Position numbers and translations under genes: made by a program
NCBI GenBank assembly: GCA_963849305.1
Contig: CAWKGV010000002.1
Location: 434,001-498,000, forward strand
DNA: 64,000 nucleotides
Direction of reading: 5' to 3'
DNA from: CAWKGV01 sp963849305
GTDB lineage: Bacteria > Pseudomonadota > Alphaproteobacteria > Acetobacterales > Acetobacteraceae
Shown: positions 1-9,673 of the stretch, one piece after another
Numbering within the stretch: the stretch's first letter is position 1
Layout of the letters: the number at the start of each line of letters is the position of its first letter
The notes under the pieces: model-generated
Databases searched by the model: none
Told to the model about the DNA's origin: nothing
What the model saw: the letters and a program-made list of their open reading frames with translations, nothing else

Positions 1-32
1 ACGGGAACTCGTTTTCCGCACGGTCAAAGTTT

Positions 33-341
33 ATGGAATACGTGCTCGACTTCGAGCCGCGGCTGGCTGACGCCAACACGGTGCAGCCGGGGCGCGGCTT
101 GCTCGTATTCTGCGGCGCAGGGATGGAGTGGCACTGCTCAGAGCTGGAGGACTTTGCGGACTTCTACCGCACCGGACAGCACCGCCACGATGATCCCTTT
201 GCCGCAATGGAAGCCGAGTTCCTCAGCAAAGGTCGTATCCAGCTACGGCGCAACATTGCGGCGTTCAGCTTCATGAAGCGGCCTATGGACAGTATCGCCG
301 TGGAGAAGTGGATAGCCGATGTGCGCGGCCCGGTGCAGTGA
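33..341 (+). CDS. hypothetical protein (102 aa)
   Basis: A short open frame with an ATG start and ordinary alphaproteobacterial codon use. The product is acidic and mixed in composition, with no signal peptide, no membrane segment and no motif I recognise. It lies at the window edge just before a degraded Fic gene, so an N-terminal extension or a frameshift upstream cannot be excluded. I do not assign a function. The long uninterrupted frame and the lack of a better frame on the other strand are the only support. Confidence 0.4.
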   Translation: MEYVLDFEPRLADANTVQPGRGLLVFCGAGMEWHCSELEDFADFYRTGQHRHDDPFAAMEAEFLSKGRIQLRRNIAAFSFMKRPMDSIAVEKWIADVRGPVQ

Positions 342-427
342 ACCCACGAGCCTTCCTGGCCGCCGGTATCGTTAACGCGCGATGCACGGCGCATGGCGGA
401 TGTCGGGTTCTATGCTATAATGGAATG

Positions 428-1225
428 ATGAGTGCCAACGACAACCTCTTGAACCAGATCGCCGCCAAGAAGGCCGAAGCTTGATCGGCTGCGCGCGCGC
501 GCACCCGACGCGCTGACAATTTTCAGCATACCATTGACATCGAACTGACTTACAGTTCGAACGCCATCGAGGGAAATACGCTGACCGCCGTCGAGACAAC
601 GCCTGTTGTCGAGAAGGGCATCACCATCGGCGGCAAATCGCTGAATGATCATCTGGAAGCCATCGATCACCTCCACGCATTCGCTATGTGCGCTCAATTC
701 GGCCAACAGCGAATCGCCGTTGACCGAGATGGACGTGCGCAACCTGCATCGGCTGGTGGTGCTGCGCTCCGGTCCCGATATTGCCGGCCGTTATGCCGAT
801 CAGGCGCGGCTCACCGACGCCGGGCCGGCACAACTTCCCATTGCCGGCCGAAGTGCCGGCGCTGATGGGCGACTTCGCCAAGTGGCTTGCGGCGGCACCG
901 GCACACCGGAGACCGCCTTCACGGCGCATCGGCGGCTGGTGGAAATTCATCCATTCAATGACGGCAACGGGCGCACTGCCCGGCTGGTGATGAATCTGGT
1001 GTTGCTGCGCGGCGGCTATCCGCCGGTTGCCGTGCCGCCCGAAGACCGGCCCGCCTATATCGCGCGCTGCAACAGGTCGAGACCGGCCACGGCGTCGCGC
1101 CGTTCGAACGGCTACTTTACGAGCGACTGGATACAACGCTGGGGGAGTCCTTAAGCGCCTTAAGGCAGGCGCTTCCCGCTTCCCCAACACGAGCGAGACC
1201 GAGCGATAAGCCAAAGCCGGCGTGA
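428..1225 (+). pseudogene. Fic family protein, multiply frameshifted
   Basis: Fic proteins transfer AMP or other groups from nucleotides to target hydroxyls. The pieces are in order but in different frames: an N-terminal start at 428, the Fic_N signature ELTYSSNAIEGNTLT near 540-590, a LNDHLEAIDH segment, and the catalytic Fic motif HPFNDGNGRTAR near 946-985. A C-terminal segment ends in TGA at 1223-1225. Several single-base shifts are needed to join them, so no full-length protein is made from the sequence as given. Unlike the isolated homopolymer errors elsewhere, there are five or so in 800 bases, which suggests real decay or poor sequence here. The catalytic His is still encoded. Confidence 0.8.
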
Positions 1226-1505
1226 TTGCTTATAGCCGTCCGTCAAAAGTCAATAATTCCACCGCCCCTGATTTTTCAAGCGGGACGGCAATACTTTTGC
1301 AATAAGTCGCCTTCCGTGTTCACACTCCTTCGTTCAAGTCACGCACAGCGGGCATGGACGGCGGCACGCGGAGCCGTCCTTACGCCCGCCAAGGATCGTC
1401 AGTGCGTTGCGCCGAGCTTCTCCGCAGACTGAAGTGACAACAACCTCAGCTTTCCAACCTCCGGCCAACGCCACCCGTCTGGAATCTCCTGGAATTACCT
1501 TTCTG

Positions 1506-1784
1506 TTACTGTGGGCAGCCTTGCTTTATCCAGCACCCGAAGGTGGCGACCCACTCCTGCGACCAGGGTTGCTCGCCTGAGCCGGGCGGCGGCATGTAAC
1601 CATTTGAGACCTGGTTATAGATCGGCACCGCGTTGACCATCACATCCTGATAACTGCTGAGATCGATGTTTTTAGTCTTCATGTGGGCGATGTCGGTGGC
1701 GGTGAACATCTTCTGTATGTCGTTTGTCCAGGTAACCTGGTTCGGACAGTCCATATTGGCGAAAAACGCGTGATGTTGGGCCAT
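1506..1784 (-). CDS. small Cys/Trp-containing partner of the upstream haem protein (92 aa)
   Basis: Begins at an ATG 29 bases after the stop of the 637-residue haem-binding protein, with a weak AGGA ribosome site, and is surely co-transcribed with it. The product has no signal peptide or membrane helix. It has three Cys residues (DCPNQ near the N-terminus, FGCWIKQGCPQ at the end) and a PPPGSGEQPWSQEW stretch. That stretch resembles the C-terminal segment often found after a CxxCH site in secreted cytochrome-like proteins. It could be the detached end of the larger protein after an ancient frameshift, but having its own start and spacing also fits a real small gene. Confidence 0.5.
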   Translation of the reverse strand: MAQHHAFFANMDCPNQVTWTNDIQKMFTATDIAHMKTKNIDLSSYQDVMVNAVPIYNQVSNGYMPPPGSGEQPWSQEWVATFGCWIKQGCPQ

Positions 1785-1813
1785 TGCTTTGGGTGTCCTA
1801 CAGCGGTTGAACG

Positions 1814-3727
1814 TTATCGGCTCAGGCTCCTGTTGCGGAACACGGCGGTCATTCCCTGGCTGGTCGCCATGGACGGCGTCTCCGGTTGCGTCACTGAGCC
1901 GCGGGCGAGAATCACGCTGAAGTCGCCGGCACCGTAGGGAATCAAAGGATTCTGGCCTTGGCTGCCGTGGCAGCCCATGCAGCCGCCCATATTGTCGAAG
2001 TGACCGCCATAGTAGGTGTTCTTGTGGGGTGAGCCGTCCTGGTTCCAATCCGTGCTGATGTTCGGTGACAGTCCGCCGCCGAACAACTGCAGCGAACGAT
2101 TGGTCTCGACGACGATGTTCGCTTGATAATAGCTCGACGGAGCAGGGTTCGTGGCTGTGAAGGGTGGTTGCGCGACATATAGCGATCCGTTCGGCGCACC
2201 CGCAACCGGGACCTTATCGTAGGGGTAATACTGGACGTTGATCAGTTTGTAGGAGAGCCAGGGCGCGGACGCAATGCCGGCCTGCTTGAGATAAGCGGCC
2301 ATGGCGGCATGAGCCTGGCGGTTGGCCTCGATCGCATAATCCGGGATCGCGTTATCACGTTTGTTGACGCAGATATTCCCCTCGTAGGGAGCACCATTTT
2401 GTGGCGGGTCGGCTTGCTTGTTGCGGTAATAGAGCCGATTGCCTGGCGCGCCACAGTAAGTAGAAGACTGCGCCGGCTCGCAGCTTGCAGGATCGGCCGT
2501 CAGGATTACCGAGCCTAATTGGCTAGTAACTTCCTCGCCGTTGGGCGGCGGGGGCGCAACCGGAGGCCGAGCGTCCATGAGGCACACCTGCGGCGTTCTC
2601 GACGTTGTCAGTTGTGGAGATCGGATGTTGCCGTCCACGTCCTCGACCGGCTGGCCGTTCGCGGTTAGCAAGTTATCGGCTTGTTCGAACGTCGCATAGA
2701 TGAAATACGGCGCCGAAGGTGTCTTCTGGATGATGTGCAGCGCGATCAGGCCCCAGGTCGCATCGACATAGCACTTAGACTGACCGCCAGCCGCTAGTTC
2801 ATAGAACCGCACTCGCTGGGTGTGGAACCGTCCGGAGGCGGCTTCAGAGGGATTGAGCGGGCGCCACCCGGCTTTGACCTCAATGGTTCCATTGGGCTGG
2901 CTGACTAGGTCGTTGCTTCCTGCCGGTGGGCTCACCCGGTTTGCCTTCAGATAGGCTTTGGTCGCGTCGACCACGCTCTTTGGGATTGCCCCCCACCACA
3001 GCTTGGTTGGATCGCTCAGTGTACTGTTCTTTGCCACATAGACGTATTCAAACCGGTTGGCCTTGGCCAGAAAGCGAACGAGCTGTGGAGAACTGTTGCC
3101 GGGCGAAACGTTGGGCTGGACCACGCCAGCATACATGTTGTCGAGCGTGATTTGGTCCGTCTCGTCGAGGTTGATCCATGGAGTCGGATCGTTATTTTGG
3201 TGCGAATTGCAGGCAGTGATTAGCGAACTATAATTATAGGTTGGCAACGCATCATAGCCCAAGGCGGCGTCGCCGGGGGGACCGGGAAACCCTGGCGGCG
3301 GCAGGACCTCCCGAAACGGAGGTTGGGAAATCGGCTTGGTCTTACCCGGAAAAATCTCGACCTTGCCACGAAACGTCTCCCACACCAGTGGACCGGAATA
3401 GGTCGGGTCGCCAAATCGGTAGGTGGAGGACGCTCTGTCCCGCTGTCCCGGCATTCCCTGTTGTGGGCCAGCCGGCCAGTTCAACGCGATGAATTCCTGC
3501 CACGCGAACGCCGCGGCCTGTTCCGGTGTGGCACTCGGGGCACCCCCCGAGAGAGGAGGCCCCTGAGCAAAGGGAGCGTTCAATTCGCTTGGTACAATGG
3601 GCGAGATCGAGATAGGCGAACCTTTGGTTTGGGCGCCAAGCTCGACAGCCCCGCCCATCGCGAATGTCGCGGCCAGCAAAACACCAATCAACGCGCGCTT
3701 CGTGCGTTGCCGGGCATAATCTCGCAT
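1814..3727 (-). CDS. secreted haem-binding (CxxCH) protein of unknown function, 637 aa
   Basis: The chosen ATG at 3727 follows a good GGGAGGAGCG ribosome site and opens a signal peptide of about 32 residues (basic start, then VLLAATFAMGG, then a small-residue cleavage zone). An open frame continues upstream, but that stretch is not protein-like. The mature chain is rich in Pro, Asn and Tyr, with WQEFIALNWP near the N-terminus, and carries a single c-type haem motif CMGCH at about 583-587. This suggests a periplasmic protein with a cytochrome-like C-terminus. It is upstream of and co-directional with the 92-residue gene. I do not recognise a characterised family. Redox or binding function is inferred only from the haem site. 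Confidence 0.7.
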   Translation of the reverse strand: MRDYARQRTKRALIGVLLAATFAMGGAVELGAQTKGSPISISPIVPSELNAPFAQGPPLSGGAPSATPEQAAAFAWQEFIALNWPAGPQQGMPGQRDRASSTYRFGDPTYSGPLVWETFRGKVEIFPGKTKPISQPPFREVLPPPGFPGPPGDAALGYDALPTYNYSSLITACNSHQNNDPTPWINLDETDQITLDNMYAGVVQPNVSPGNSSPQLVRFLAKANRFEYVYVAKNSTLSDPTKLWWGAIPKSVVDATKAYLKANRVSPPAGSNDLVSQPNGTIEVKAGWRPLNPSEAASGRFHTQRVRFYELAAGGQSKCYVDATWGLIALHIIQKTPSAPYFIYATFEQADNLLTANGQPVEDVDGNIRSPQLTTSRTPQVCLMDARPPVAPPPPNGEEVTSQLGSVILTADPASCEPAQSSTYCGAPGNRLYYRNKQADPPQNGAPYEGNICVNKRDNAIPDYAIEANRQAHAAMAAYLKQAGIASAPWLSYKLINVQYYPYDKVPVAGAPNGSLYVAQPPFTATNPAPSSYYQANIVVETNRSLQLFGGGLSPNISTDWNQDGSPHKNTYYGGHFDNMGGCMGCHGSQGQNPLIPYGAGDFSVILARGSVTQPETPSMATSQGMTAVFRNRSLSR

Positions 3728-4105
3728 GGTCGCTCCTCCCAGAGCGCGGACAGGTATCAATCGATTATCACGTGGCCCTCCCCAAGATGCAACAATTTGC
3801 GTAAGTTCGGTCCGAGGCTTGTCCCGACAGCGGCCGGGATCTCTGGCTTGGCGATTGTGGCGGCCCTTTCCGCGCCGTGGGGAGGCGAAAATCCGGTGAG
3901 GGCCCCGCTTCCGCAAAATTCAAGAATTTCGCACCGCTTGCCCGGGCGAGGAAAACCAAGGGTTTGTCTGGTGCAGAAATCCGCTGCGGATGTCCGCTTA
4001 GGTTCGGCGGCTGCTGGCGACTCCTCCAAACCCGATGTTCGGGGTCTTGCTTACGGATCACCGAAAGCTGCCATTCCGCTTCCCGCCCGAAGACCGACCG
4101 CGGCT
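3728..4105. other. 378-base intergenic stretch
   Basis: Lies between the haem-protein start and the end of the ATPase gene. It should contain the promoter for the minus-strand haem-protein operon. Minus-strand reading near 4140-4220 can be read across a frame change as a hydrophobic, membrane-like segment. The ATPase C-terminal tail in this area also looks unlike its family. A small membrane-protein gene or another frameshift is possible, but I could not settle it. Confidence 0.35.
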
Positions 4106-6965
4106 CTACCGGCAGGAAGGTCCGCTTTGGGTCGGAGGCGCGGCGTTCATCGAAGACACTCTGCGCGGCCCAACCGAGGGCTGCGCCAAGCGCGGACAGC
4201 CCCAATCAGCATCAGGATAATCGCCCCAACCCTGCCTCCGAACGCGGCCCTCCCAAAACGGACGCCGCAGCATCAACTCGCTCCACAACCACCCGCCTCC
4301 CCCCAGCCGCCCGAACAAATCCTCCCGGCACGTCAGGATCAGCAACTGCGTCTTGGCCGAGGCCAAGGTGAGAATATCGAACATGCGCTCCATCCGCTCG
4401 GCATCCGAGTAGGCCAGCGCATCATCCAGGATCACCATCGCCGGCTTGCCCCGGTCCACCAGCATCTCGCAGAATGCCAGCCGCGCCAGCACGGCCACCT
4501 GCTCCTGCGTTCCGTCGGACAGCCGATCGAACTCCTCGGCCCCGAGATCGGCGCGGGTAATCCCAGTGATGCGCAGCGCGTCGTCGCACGCGATCTCCGC
4601 GCCCGGGAACAGGCTCCGAAGATACGGCGTCACACGCCTGACCACCGGCGCCAAGTAGCGTTCCTTGGTCTCGCGCTCGGCGGCCGAGAGCGTGTCAAGC
4701 AGCAACTTCAGAACCCCAACCTCGCGCCCATAGCCCGCCTGCTCCTGACCCAGCGCGGCGTGCTCGCGCTCCGCGGCGGCGATCAGCTCGTCGAGCCCGT
4801 TGCCGCCCTCCTGGGCGATGCGGGCGCGCAAACCGGCGATGGTTTCACGCAGCCGGCGCACGGTCTGCTGCCGCCCCGCGAGCGCCTGCTCATACCGATC
4901 GATCCGGGCCTGCATCGCCTCCGGAGTATCCTGCGGCCGATCGCGTTCGCGCGCCGCCAGTTCGTCGCGGCAACGCAAGCGCGCGGCCGACGCCTCCGCG
5001 AGTCGGGCCGCCAAAGCCTCCGCCGGCTCGCGTCCCTCCGCGCCCTCTGCTTCGGCGCGCAGTCGGGCCTGCTCCGCGCGCGCGGCCTCCGCCCGCCCGG
5101 CCGACTTCGCCAGCGCCGCGCGCGCGTCGCCATGCCGGCCCATCGCGCCGTCGAGGTCCGCGCGCGCCGTCGCCAGGGCTTCCGCGGCAGCAGTTTCCTC
5201 CGCCGCCGCGGCGCTCGCGGCCGAGACGGCCTCGCTCATGCGTGGGGAGGCATTCGAGTCCGAGCGACGTGCGGTCCTCCCGCACTCGGCGCCGAAGGAT
5301 GTCCACATGCTCCAGCAACGCCCGCGCCCCCGGCGCCAGGCCGGAGGCTGCGTCGCCCGGCGCCAGCCGGCCCAGCTCCGCCCTGGCTTCGCCCAGCTCG
5401 CGCTCCAGCGCCTCGCGCTCGCTCCAGCGTTGCTCCGCCTCGTCAGGGTCCGCGCACGCACCTGCCAGCAGGGCCGCGCGCAGCGCATCCTCGGCGACTT
5501 GCAGCTTGCGCAGCAGCTTGTCGCGATCGCGGATCGCCGGGCGCACCCGGATGCGGCCGATGCCGGCGATGCTGATCTCGGTATCCTCGACCACCGCGAT
5601 CGAGCCCCGCCCCGGTGCCGCCGGAACGCCCCGCACCGCCACACGCCCAAGCGCGTCGGGCGATAGGTCGAACTCCACTTGCGTCGCGAGCGCCGACAGA
5701 ACCGATGAAGCGGTCTCCCGGTCGCGCGCCGTCTTGCGGATCGCCGCGATCCGAGGCCCGTCGAGGCGCATCGCCTCCAGCCGCGCCAGCAACCCGTTGA
5801 TCCGGCCCTGCGCCGCTTCAGCCTGTGCCGCGGCCCGCTCCTGCGCGGCAAGCGCCGCGACTCGCCGCAGCATCTCGACCACGTCGCGCCCGCGACGCGC
5901 CGCCAGCCCCGCCGCGTCGGCCCGAGCCTGCGCCACCGCCAGCCCCGCGCGCGCCGCCGCGAGCCGGGCCTCCGCGTCGTCCGCGGCCCTGCTTGCCTCG
6001 GCCTCCGCCGCACCCGCAGCCGCGAGCGTGCCTTCGCCGGCCCGCATCGCCGCCGCGCGCTCGCCGCGCGCCAGCGTCTCCCGCTCCGCGTCGGCGCATT
6101 CGCGCTCGGCGAGCGCGAGCGCGCTCCGGGCCGCCTCCAGGCGCCCTTGATACACAATCGCCGCTTCCCTGCGGCGCCGCGCATCCTCGATCGCCGCCCG
6201 GTCCCGCTCGTCCGCGCCCGGATCGCTCTCGCGCTCCAGCAACCCCGTGCATCGCCGCAGCTCCGCGGCGTCCTCACTCAAACGCGCCGCCCGCTCGCGC
6301 AGCTCGCGCAGCTTGGCATCGAGCTCTTCGACCGCGGCGAGAACCTGCCGATAGCGCCCCTTCGGCTTGCCGTTGCCGTCGAGCAGCAGCGCGAGCTGCG
6401 CGCGCGCCGTGCGCATCAGCGCCTGGCCCTTCTCGCCGCCGGTCAGCACGCCGACCTCGGCCTCCAGGCAGCCCGTGATCGTGGCACGCGCCAGATCGGA
6501 ACTAAGGTCCGCCTGCTGCACCGACTCCCGCTGCGTCACCCACAGCGCGCCCCACACCCCCATATGCTCGGACTTCGCACCCTGCTTGCCGGGAGCACCG
6601 AACCCGAGCAGCCGTTGCAGTTCCTCTTCCGCCGCCTCGCCGTCGAACCGGCCGCCATCGGGCGCGATCAAGCAGGCCATCGGCTGGTGCAGGAACCGCT
6701 TCTCGATCCGCCACAGGCCGCCGGCGGTCTCGAACTCCATCGCCAAACGCGGAGCGGCATTGCCACGCCAGCTCTGCATCCGCTTGATCGGTTCGGCCTT
6801 GCTGTTGTGGCGCTCGAACAGCACGCCGCGGATCGCCGCCAGGATCGTGGACTTGCCGAATTCGTTCGGCCCGCACAGCACGTTCGCACCGTCGGCGAAG
6901 CCCGACAGCCGCACCGGCCGATCGAATTTGCGGAACTGCTCGATCTCGAGCGCGCGCAGCTTCAT
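4106..6965 (-). CDS. SbcC/Rad50/YhaN-like AAA ATPase, one frameshift
   Basis: Predicted DNA-repair ATPase that works with the nuclease encoded just upstream. The start at 6965 gives MKLRALEIEQF and Walker A GPNEFGKST at about 32-40. A very Ala/Glu/Arg-rich coiled coil follows, then the C-terminal signature LSDGTQEQVAVLARLAF and Walker B MVILDDALAYSD. The frame breaks at a G run at 5245-5248 (plus strand). Removing one base gives a 952-residue protein, normal for the family, so sequence error is more likely than a true null. The start overlaps the nuclease stop by four bases (ATGA). The tail after the Walker B region is atypical and may contain a second error. Confidence 0.8.
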
Positions 6966-8105
6966 CGCTTGTCGTTCCCCGGCCACTGCATATGCAAGAC
7001 GTAGAGCCGCTGCAGCGCCGCGGCGGCCGCTTCCCGATCCGGATCGGCGGCATCGGCGGCCCGCGCGGCCAACCGATCGGCGGCGGCGCGGACGAAGCCG
7101 GCATGGTCGATCGCCTCCAGGTCCGCCGCCGTCGGGCGCGCCAGCAGGTCAACGTCGTCCAGGCGCAGCACCCGCAGCGCGCTGCCCACGCCATGACGGA
7201 TGCGGTTCTCGAAGGTCTCGCGTTCGGCCAGCGACAGCGCGCCATGCACCCGCAGCCAGACCAGCACCGCCGAGAGATCCGGCGCCATGCCCCGAAGCCG
7301 GGTCTCAAGGATATCGATATCGGTCGCGTTGTTGAGCGAAACATCCATCCTGGTGCCAGCCGAACCGGCCGACGCGGTGGCGGGTCACGACCGGCGCCGC
7401 CCGGTGTCCCTCCAGCGAAACCACCAGCGCCTCGCCGCCGCCCGCGCCTCCGGTGCTGAAATCGTCGATTTCCGGCGTGCCGGAATACCAGCATCGCTCG
7501 CCGATGTTCTGCGCGCCGTGCCAATCGCCGAGCGCCAGATAATCGAGCCTCGCCCGTTCCGCGCGATCGGCGGCGATCCGGTTATGCGTGCTGGTCTCGT
7601 CGGTGCCGAAGCTGGTGATCGAGCCGTGCGCCAAACCAATACGGGTGACGCCCTCGGGCGTGGCCGCGCCGTCCATCGCCTCGGTCGGGTCGGAGGCCGC
7701 GTGCCGCCGAGTGAGCACGCCGGGCAGCAGCCAAGCGCGCCCACCCGCGACCGCCGCCGGTTCCGGCGCCAAATGTAGCCGGATCGTCTCCGGCAGCTCC
7801 TGCCGGCGCAGCCGCTCCCAAGGTCCGCGCGGCGTGTGCGGATCGTGGTTGCCGGGGATCAGGTGCCATTCGAGGTCGGGGAAGGCGCGCATCCGCTCGA
7901 TCGGCTGACGGAGGGTGCGTTCCGACGGCGTCTCGACATCGTAGATGTCGCCGGCGACCAGGATCGCCGCCGCGCCCTGCGAGCGCGCCAGTTGCCCGAG
8001 CCGGGAAATCGCCTCCAGCCGTTCATCGCGAAGCAGCTCGCTGGCATCGTCGGCAAAACGGAAGCTCTTGCCGATCTGCCAGTCGGACGTATGCACGACA
8101 CGCAT
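6962..8105 (-). CDS. SbcD/Mre11-like metallophosphoesterase, one frameshift
   Basis: Calcineurin-like nuclease partner of the adjacent ATPase. It begins at 8105 with HTSDWQIGKSF and shows the metal-binding series GDIYD, GNHD, a catalytic His in LAHG and GDWHG. The frame shifts at a two-base C run at 7349-7350 (plus strand). Without the extra base the protein is 380 residues and ends with the usual helical cap, whose out-of-frame segment contains AIDHAGFVRAAADRLAA. GAGGA lies before the ATG. The four-base overlap with the ATPase start indicates translational coupling. The pair probably processes DNA ends, by analogy with SbcCD; the identity as strict SbcCD is not certain. Confidence 0.85.
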
Positions 8106-8177
8106 TCCGAATCCTCGACGGGGCGAATGTCTCGCCATGATTGGGTCGGCTGGTTAGGGAAGGCTTAAGCGAGCGCG

Positions 8178-8514
8178 ATGCCCACAAAGACCAGCGGAAT
8201 CCTTGAAGCACCGGATCAGGCCGAACTCGAGCCGCGTCAAGTGACGTCCGAGAGTGATCCCGCAAAGGTCACCGCCGGACGGCAGCTCTTCAATGCGACC
8301 TGCACGGGCTATTGCCACGGCAGGGACGGGCTGGTCGGGCGCACTCCCTCGCTGCGTGACAGAACCGATCTGAGCGCCGAGGAGATCCGCGATACGATTA
8401 CCAATGGCAGGCGCGAGCCGGGCAAGATCATGCCGGCCTGGAAGGGGCAGTTGACCCCTGAGCAGATTTTCCCAACTCATCGCCTTCATCGTATCTCTGA
8501 GAGATGTCAAATGA
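8178..8514 (+). pseudogene. c-type cytochrome remnant with CX3CH motif
   Basis: Resembles small cytochromes c linked to PQQ alcohol dehydrogenases. After a weak N-terminus without a signal peptide comes GRQLFNATCTGYCHGRDG, in which the two Cys are separated by three residues (CTGYCH) rather than two. A MPAWKGQLTPEQI segment follows that would supply the distal Met. An extra C in the run at 8471-8473 breaks the frame. Corrected, the protein ends with a typical QLIAFIVSLRD helix at 8514. Lack of an export signal and the flanking fragments suggest a decayed gene rather than a single error. Confidence 0.65.
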
Positions 8515-8765
8515 GACCAGCCGCAAAATCTGTTTCGTTTGCTGATTTCTGCGGCGTAGCGGCGGTCCCGCTGATGAGTTCGGGGGTTCGAACCGTCCAG
8601 GCCCGGACGCTCGACGAGATTCTCTGGCGCGAGGCATTCACGATCTGCGCCGCCCCCGACGCACTCCCATTCTCGAGCCGAACAGAAAAGCCACCCGGCC
8701 TTCAAATCGGACCGAAGAATGGCTCCAGCCAGGAGGACAATATGCCGTCACATCAGATAGCCTGA
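8511..8765 (+). pseudogene. 5' fragment of a family-3 solute-binding (XoxJ/MoxJ-like) gene
   Basis: Starts at an ATG overlapping the corrected cytochrome stop (ATGA). It encodes a signal-peptide-like start, then ARTLDEILWREAFTICAAPD, ALPFSSRTEKPPGLQI. This matches the beginning of periplasmic binding proteins that accompany PQQ dehydrogenases. Similarity ends near 8700, where unrelated sequence leads into a transposase remnant, so at least two thirds of the gene is missing. With the preceding cytochrome it marks the remains of a xoxGJ-type or related gene pair. The assignment rests on short similarity and is moderate. Confidence 0.5.
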
Positions 8766-8805
8766 TCCCAAGCTCGCAACTTTCCACGAAACCGGGGCAA
8801 GCCCA

Positions 8806-9176
8806 ATGGAGGACGTAGCGGCTCGGTTGGCGAATCGGGTTCAACTCACTACCGATGGACATAAGGCATATCTGGACGCCGTAGAGGGTGCGTTCGGCGC
8901 GGAGGTGGATTATGCCCAGCTCGTCAAGCTGTACGGCGAGACGCCGCATCCGCCGGGCCGCTACAGCCCCGCCGAATGCACCGGGATCAAGAAGACGCGG
9001 GTAGAAGGTAGGCCGGACCCAACGCACGTCAGCACGTCCTATGTCGAGCGCCAGAACCTCACGATGCGCATGTCCATGCGCCGCTTCACGCGGCTGTGGT
9101 GGCGCTGATCGATGCACGGGCCGAGCCGCCGAAGCCGCGCGGCCCCTATAAGCCCAGCGCCATCAAAGCAGCTTGA
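8806..9176 (+). mobile_element. DDE transposase remnant, internally deleted
   Basis: The frame from 8806 reads VQLTTDGHKAYLDAVEGAFG and later TSYVERQNLTMRMSMRRFTRL, typical of an IS1-like/IS1595-like DDE transposase common in alphaproteobacteria. After FTRL the reading jumps, one frame off, to VVALIDARAEPPKPRGPYKP, the usual C-terminus. About 40 residues between these points are missing, as is the N-terminal part. No complete terminal inverted repeats were found. It is a dead copy that may mark the breakpoint that truncated the adjacent XoxJ-like gene. Confidence 0.75.
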
Positions 9177-9227
9177 CATGACCCCCGACCGAGCAACCAA
9201 CTAGCTCAGTGGCTAGGAGTTAGCCGG

Positions 9228-9629
9228 GTGCTGAACAAGGCTAGATGGGGCTTTCCTGCGGCTCAATGGGAGGCTGGCAAGAGCGAAACAAAAGCCGTTC
9301 TGGTCGAAGTTGCGAGACGGCGTGGGATGATTGCGTACTCCGATTTGGTGAGCCAGCTTAACGCCCTATCATTGCAGGCTCATGACCCAAGGCTATTCCA
9401 TTTGCTTGGAGAGATATCCAGCGAAGAAGACGCTGCCGGGCGAGGAATGTTAACGGTGATCGTTGTTCACAAGGTCGGCGACATGCAGCCAGGACCCGGA
9501 TTCTTCGAACTAGCAAAACTTTTGGGCAGAGATACTAAAGACATTCTCGGTTGTTGGGTCTCAGAGTTGCACCGCGTTCATGCTGCTTGGAGCCTACCTA
9601 GATCGGGGAGGCGTGAAATTTCAAACTGA
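9228..9629 (+). CDS. conserved hypothetical protein (133 aa)
   Basis: GTG start preceded by TAGGAG. The product resembles a widespread but uncharacterised family with a core containing VEVARRRGMIAYSDLV and an EISSEEDAAGRGML segment, followed by VVVHK-like and PGPGFFELA motifs. It is soluble and acidic, with no signal peptide. It stands alone, with a transposase remnant before it and a sugar ABC transporter after it, so context says nothing about function. GC and codon use are lower than in the neighbouring transporter genes, consistent with an accessory origin. Confidence 0.7.
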   Translation: MLNKARWGFPAAQWEAGKSETKAVLVEVARRRGMIAYSDLVSQLNALSLQAHDPRLFHLLGEISSEEDAAGRGMLTVIVVHKVGDMQPGPGFFELAKLLGRDTKDILGCWVSELHRVHAAWSLPRSGRREISN

Positions 9630-9673
9630 GACACTACTCAAGCCGGGCTTGGGTTGGTGACATTCGGGCGGAT

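Noticed and set aside
3768..4205. Minus-strand frame that begins with a hydrophobic segment
   Set aside because: The start and frame relative to the ATPase end are unclear and the rest is low-complexity Pro/Arg/Ser; I could not support a gene.
3323..5575. Long plus-strand open frame of about 750 codons opposite the ATPase gene
   Set aside because: It has the Arg/Pro/Ala-rich composition of antisense shadows in GC-rich DNA, no motif, and crosses two real minus-strand genes.
9190..9227. tRNA-like stretch containing TAGCTCAGTGG
   Set aside because: No acceptor stem, anticodon arm or T loop could be placed around it; it is more simply the leader of the 9228 gene.
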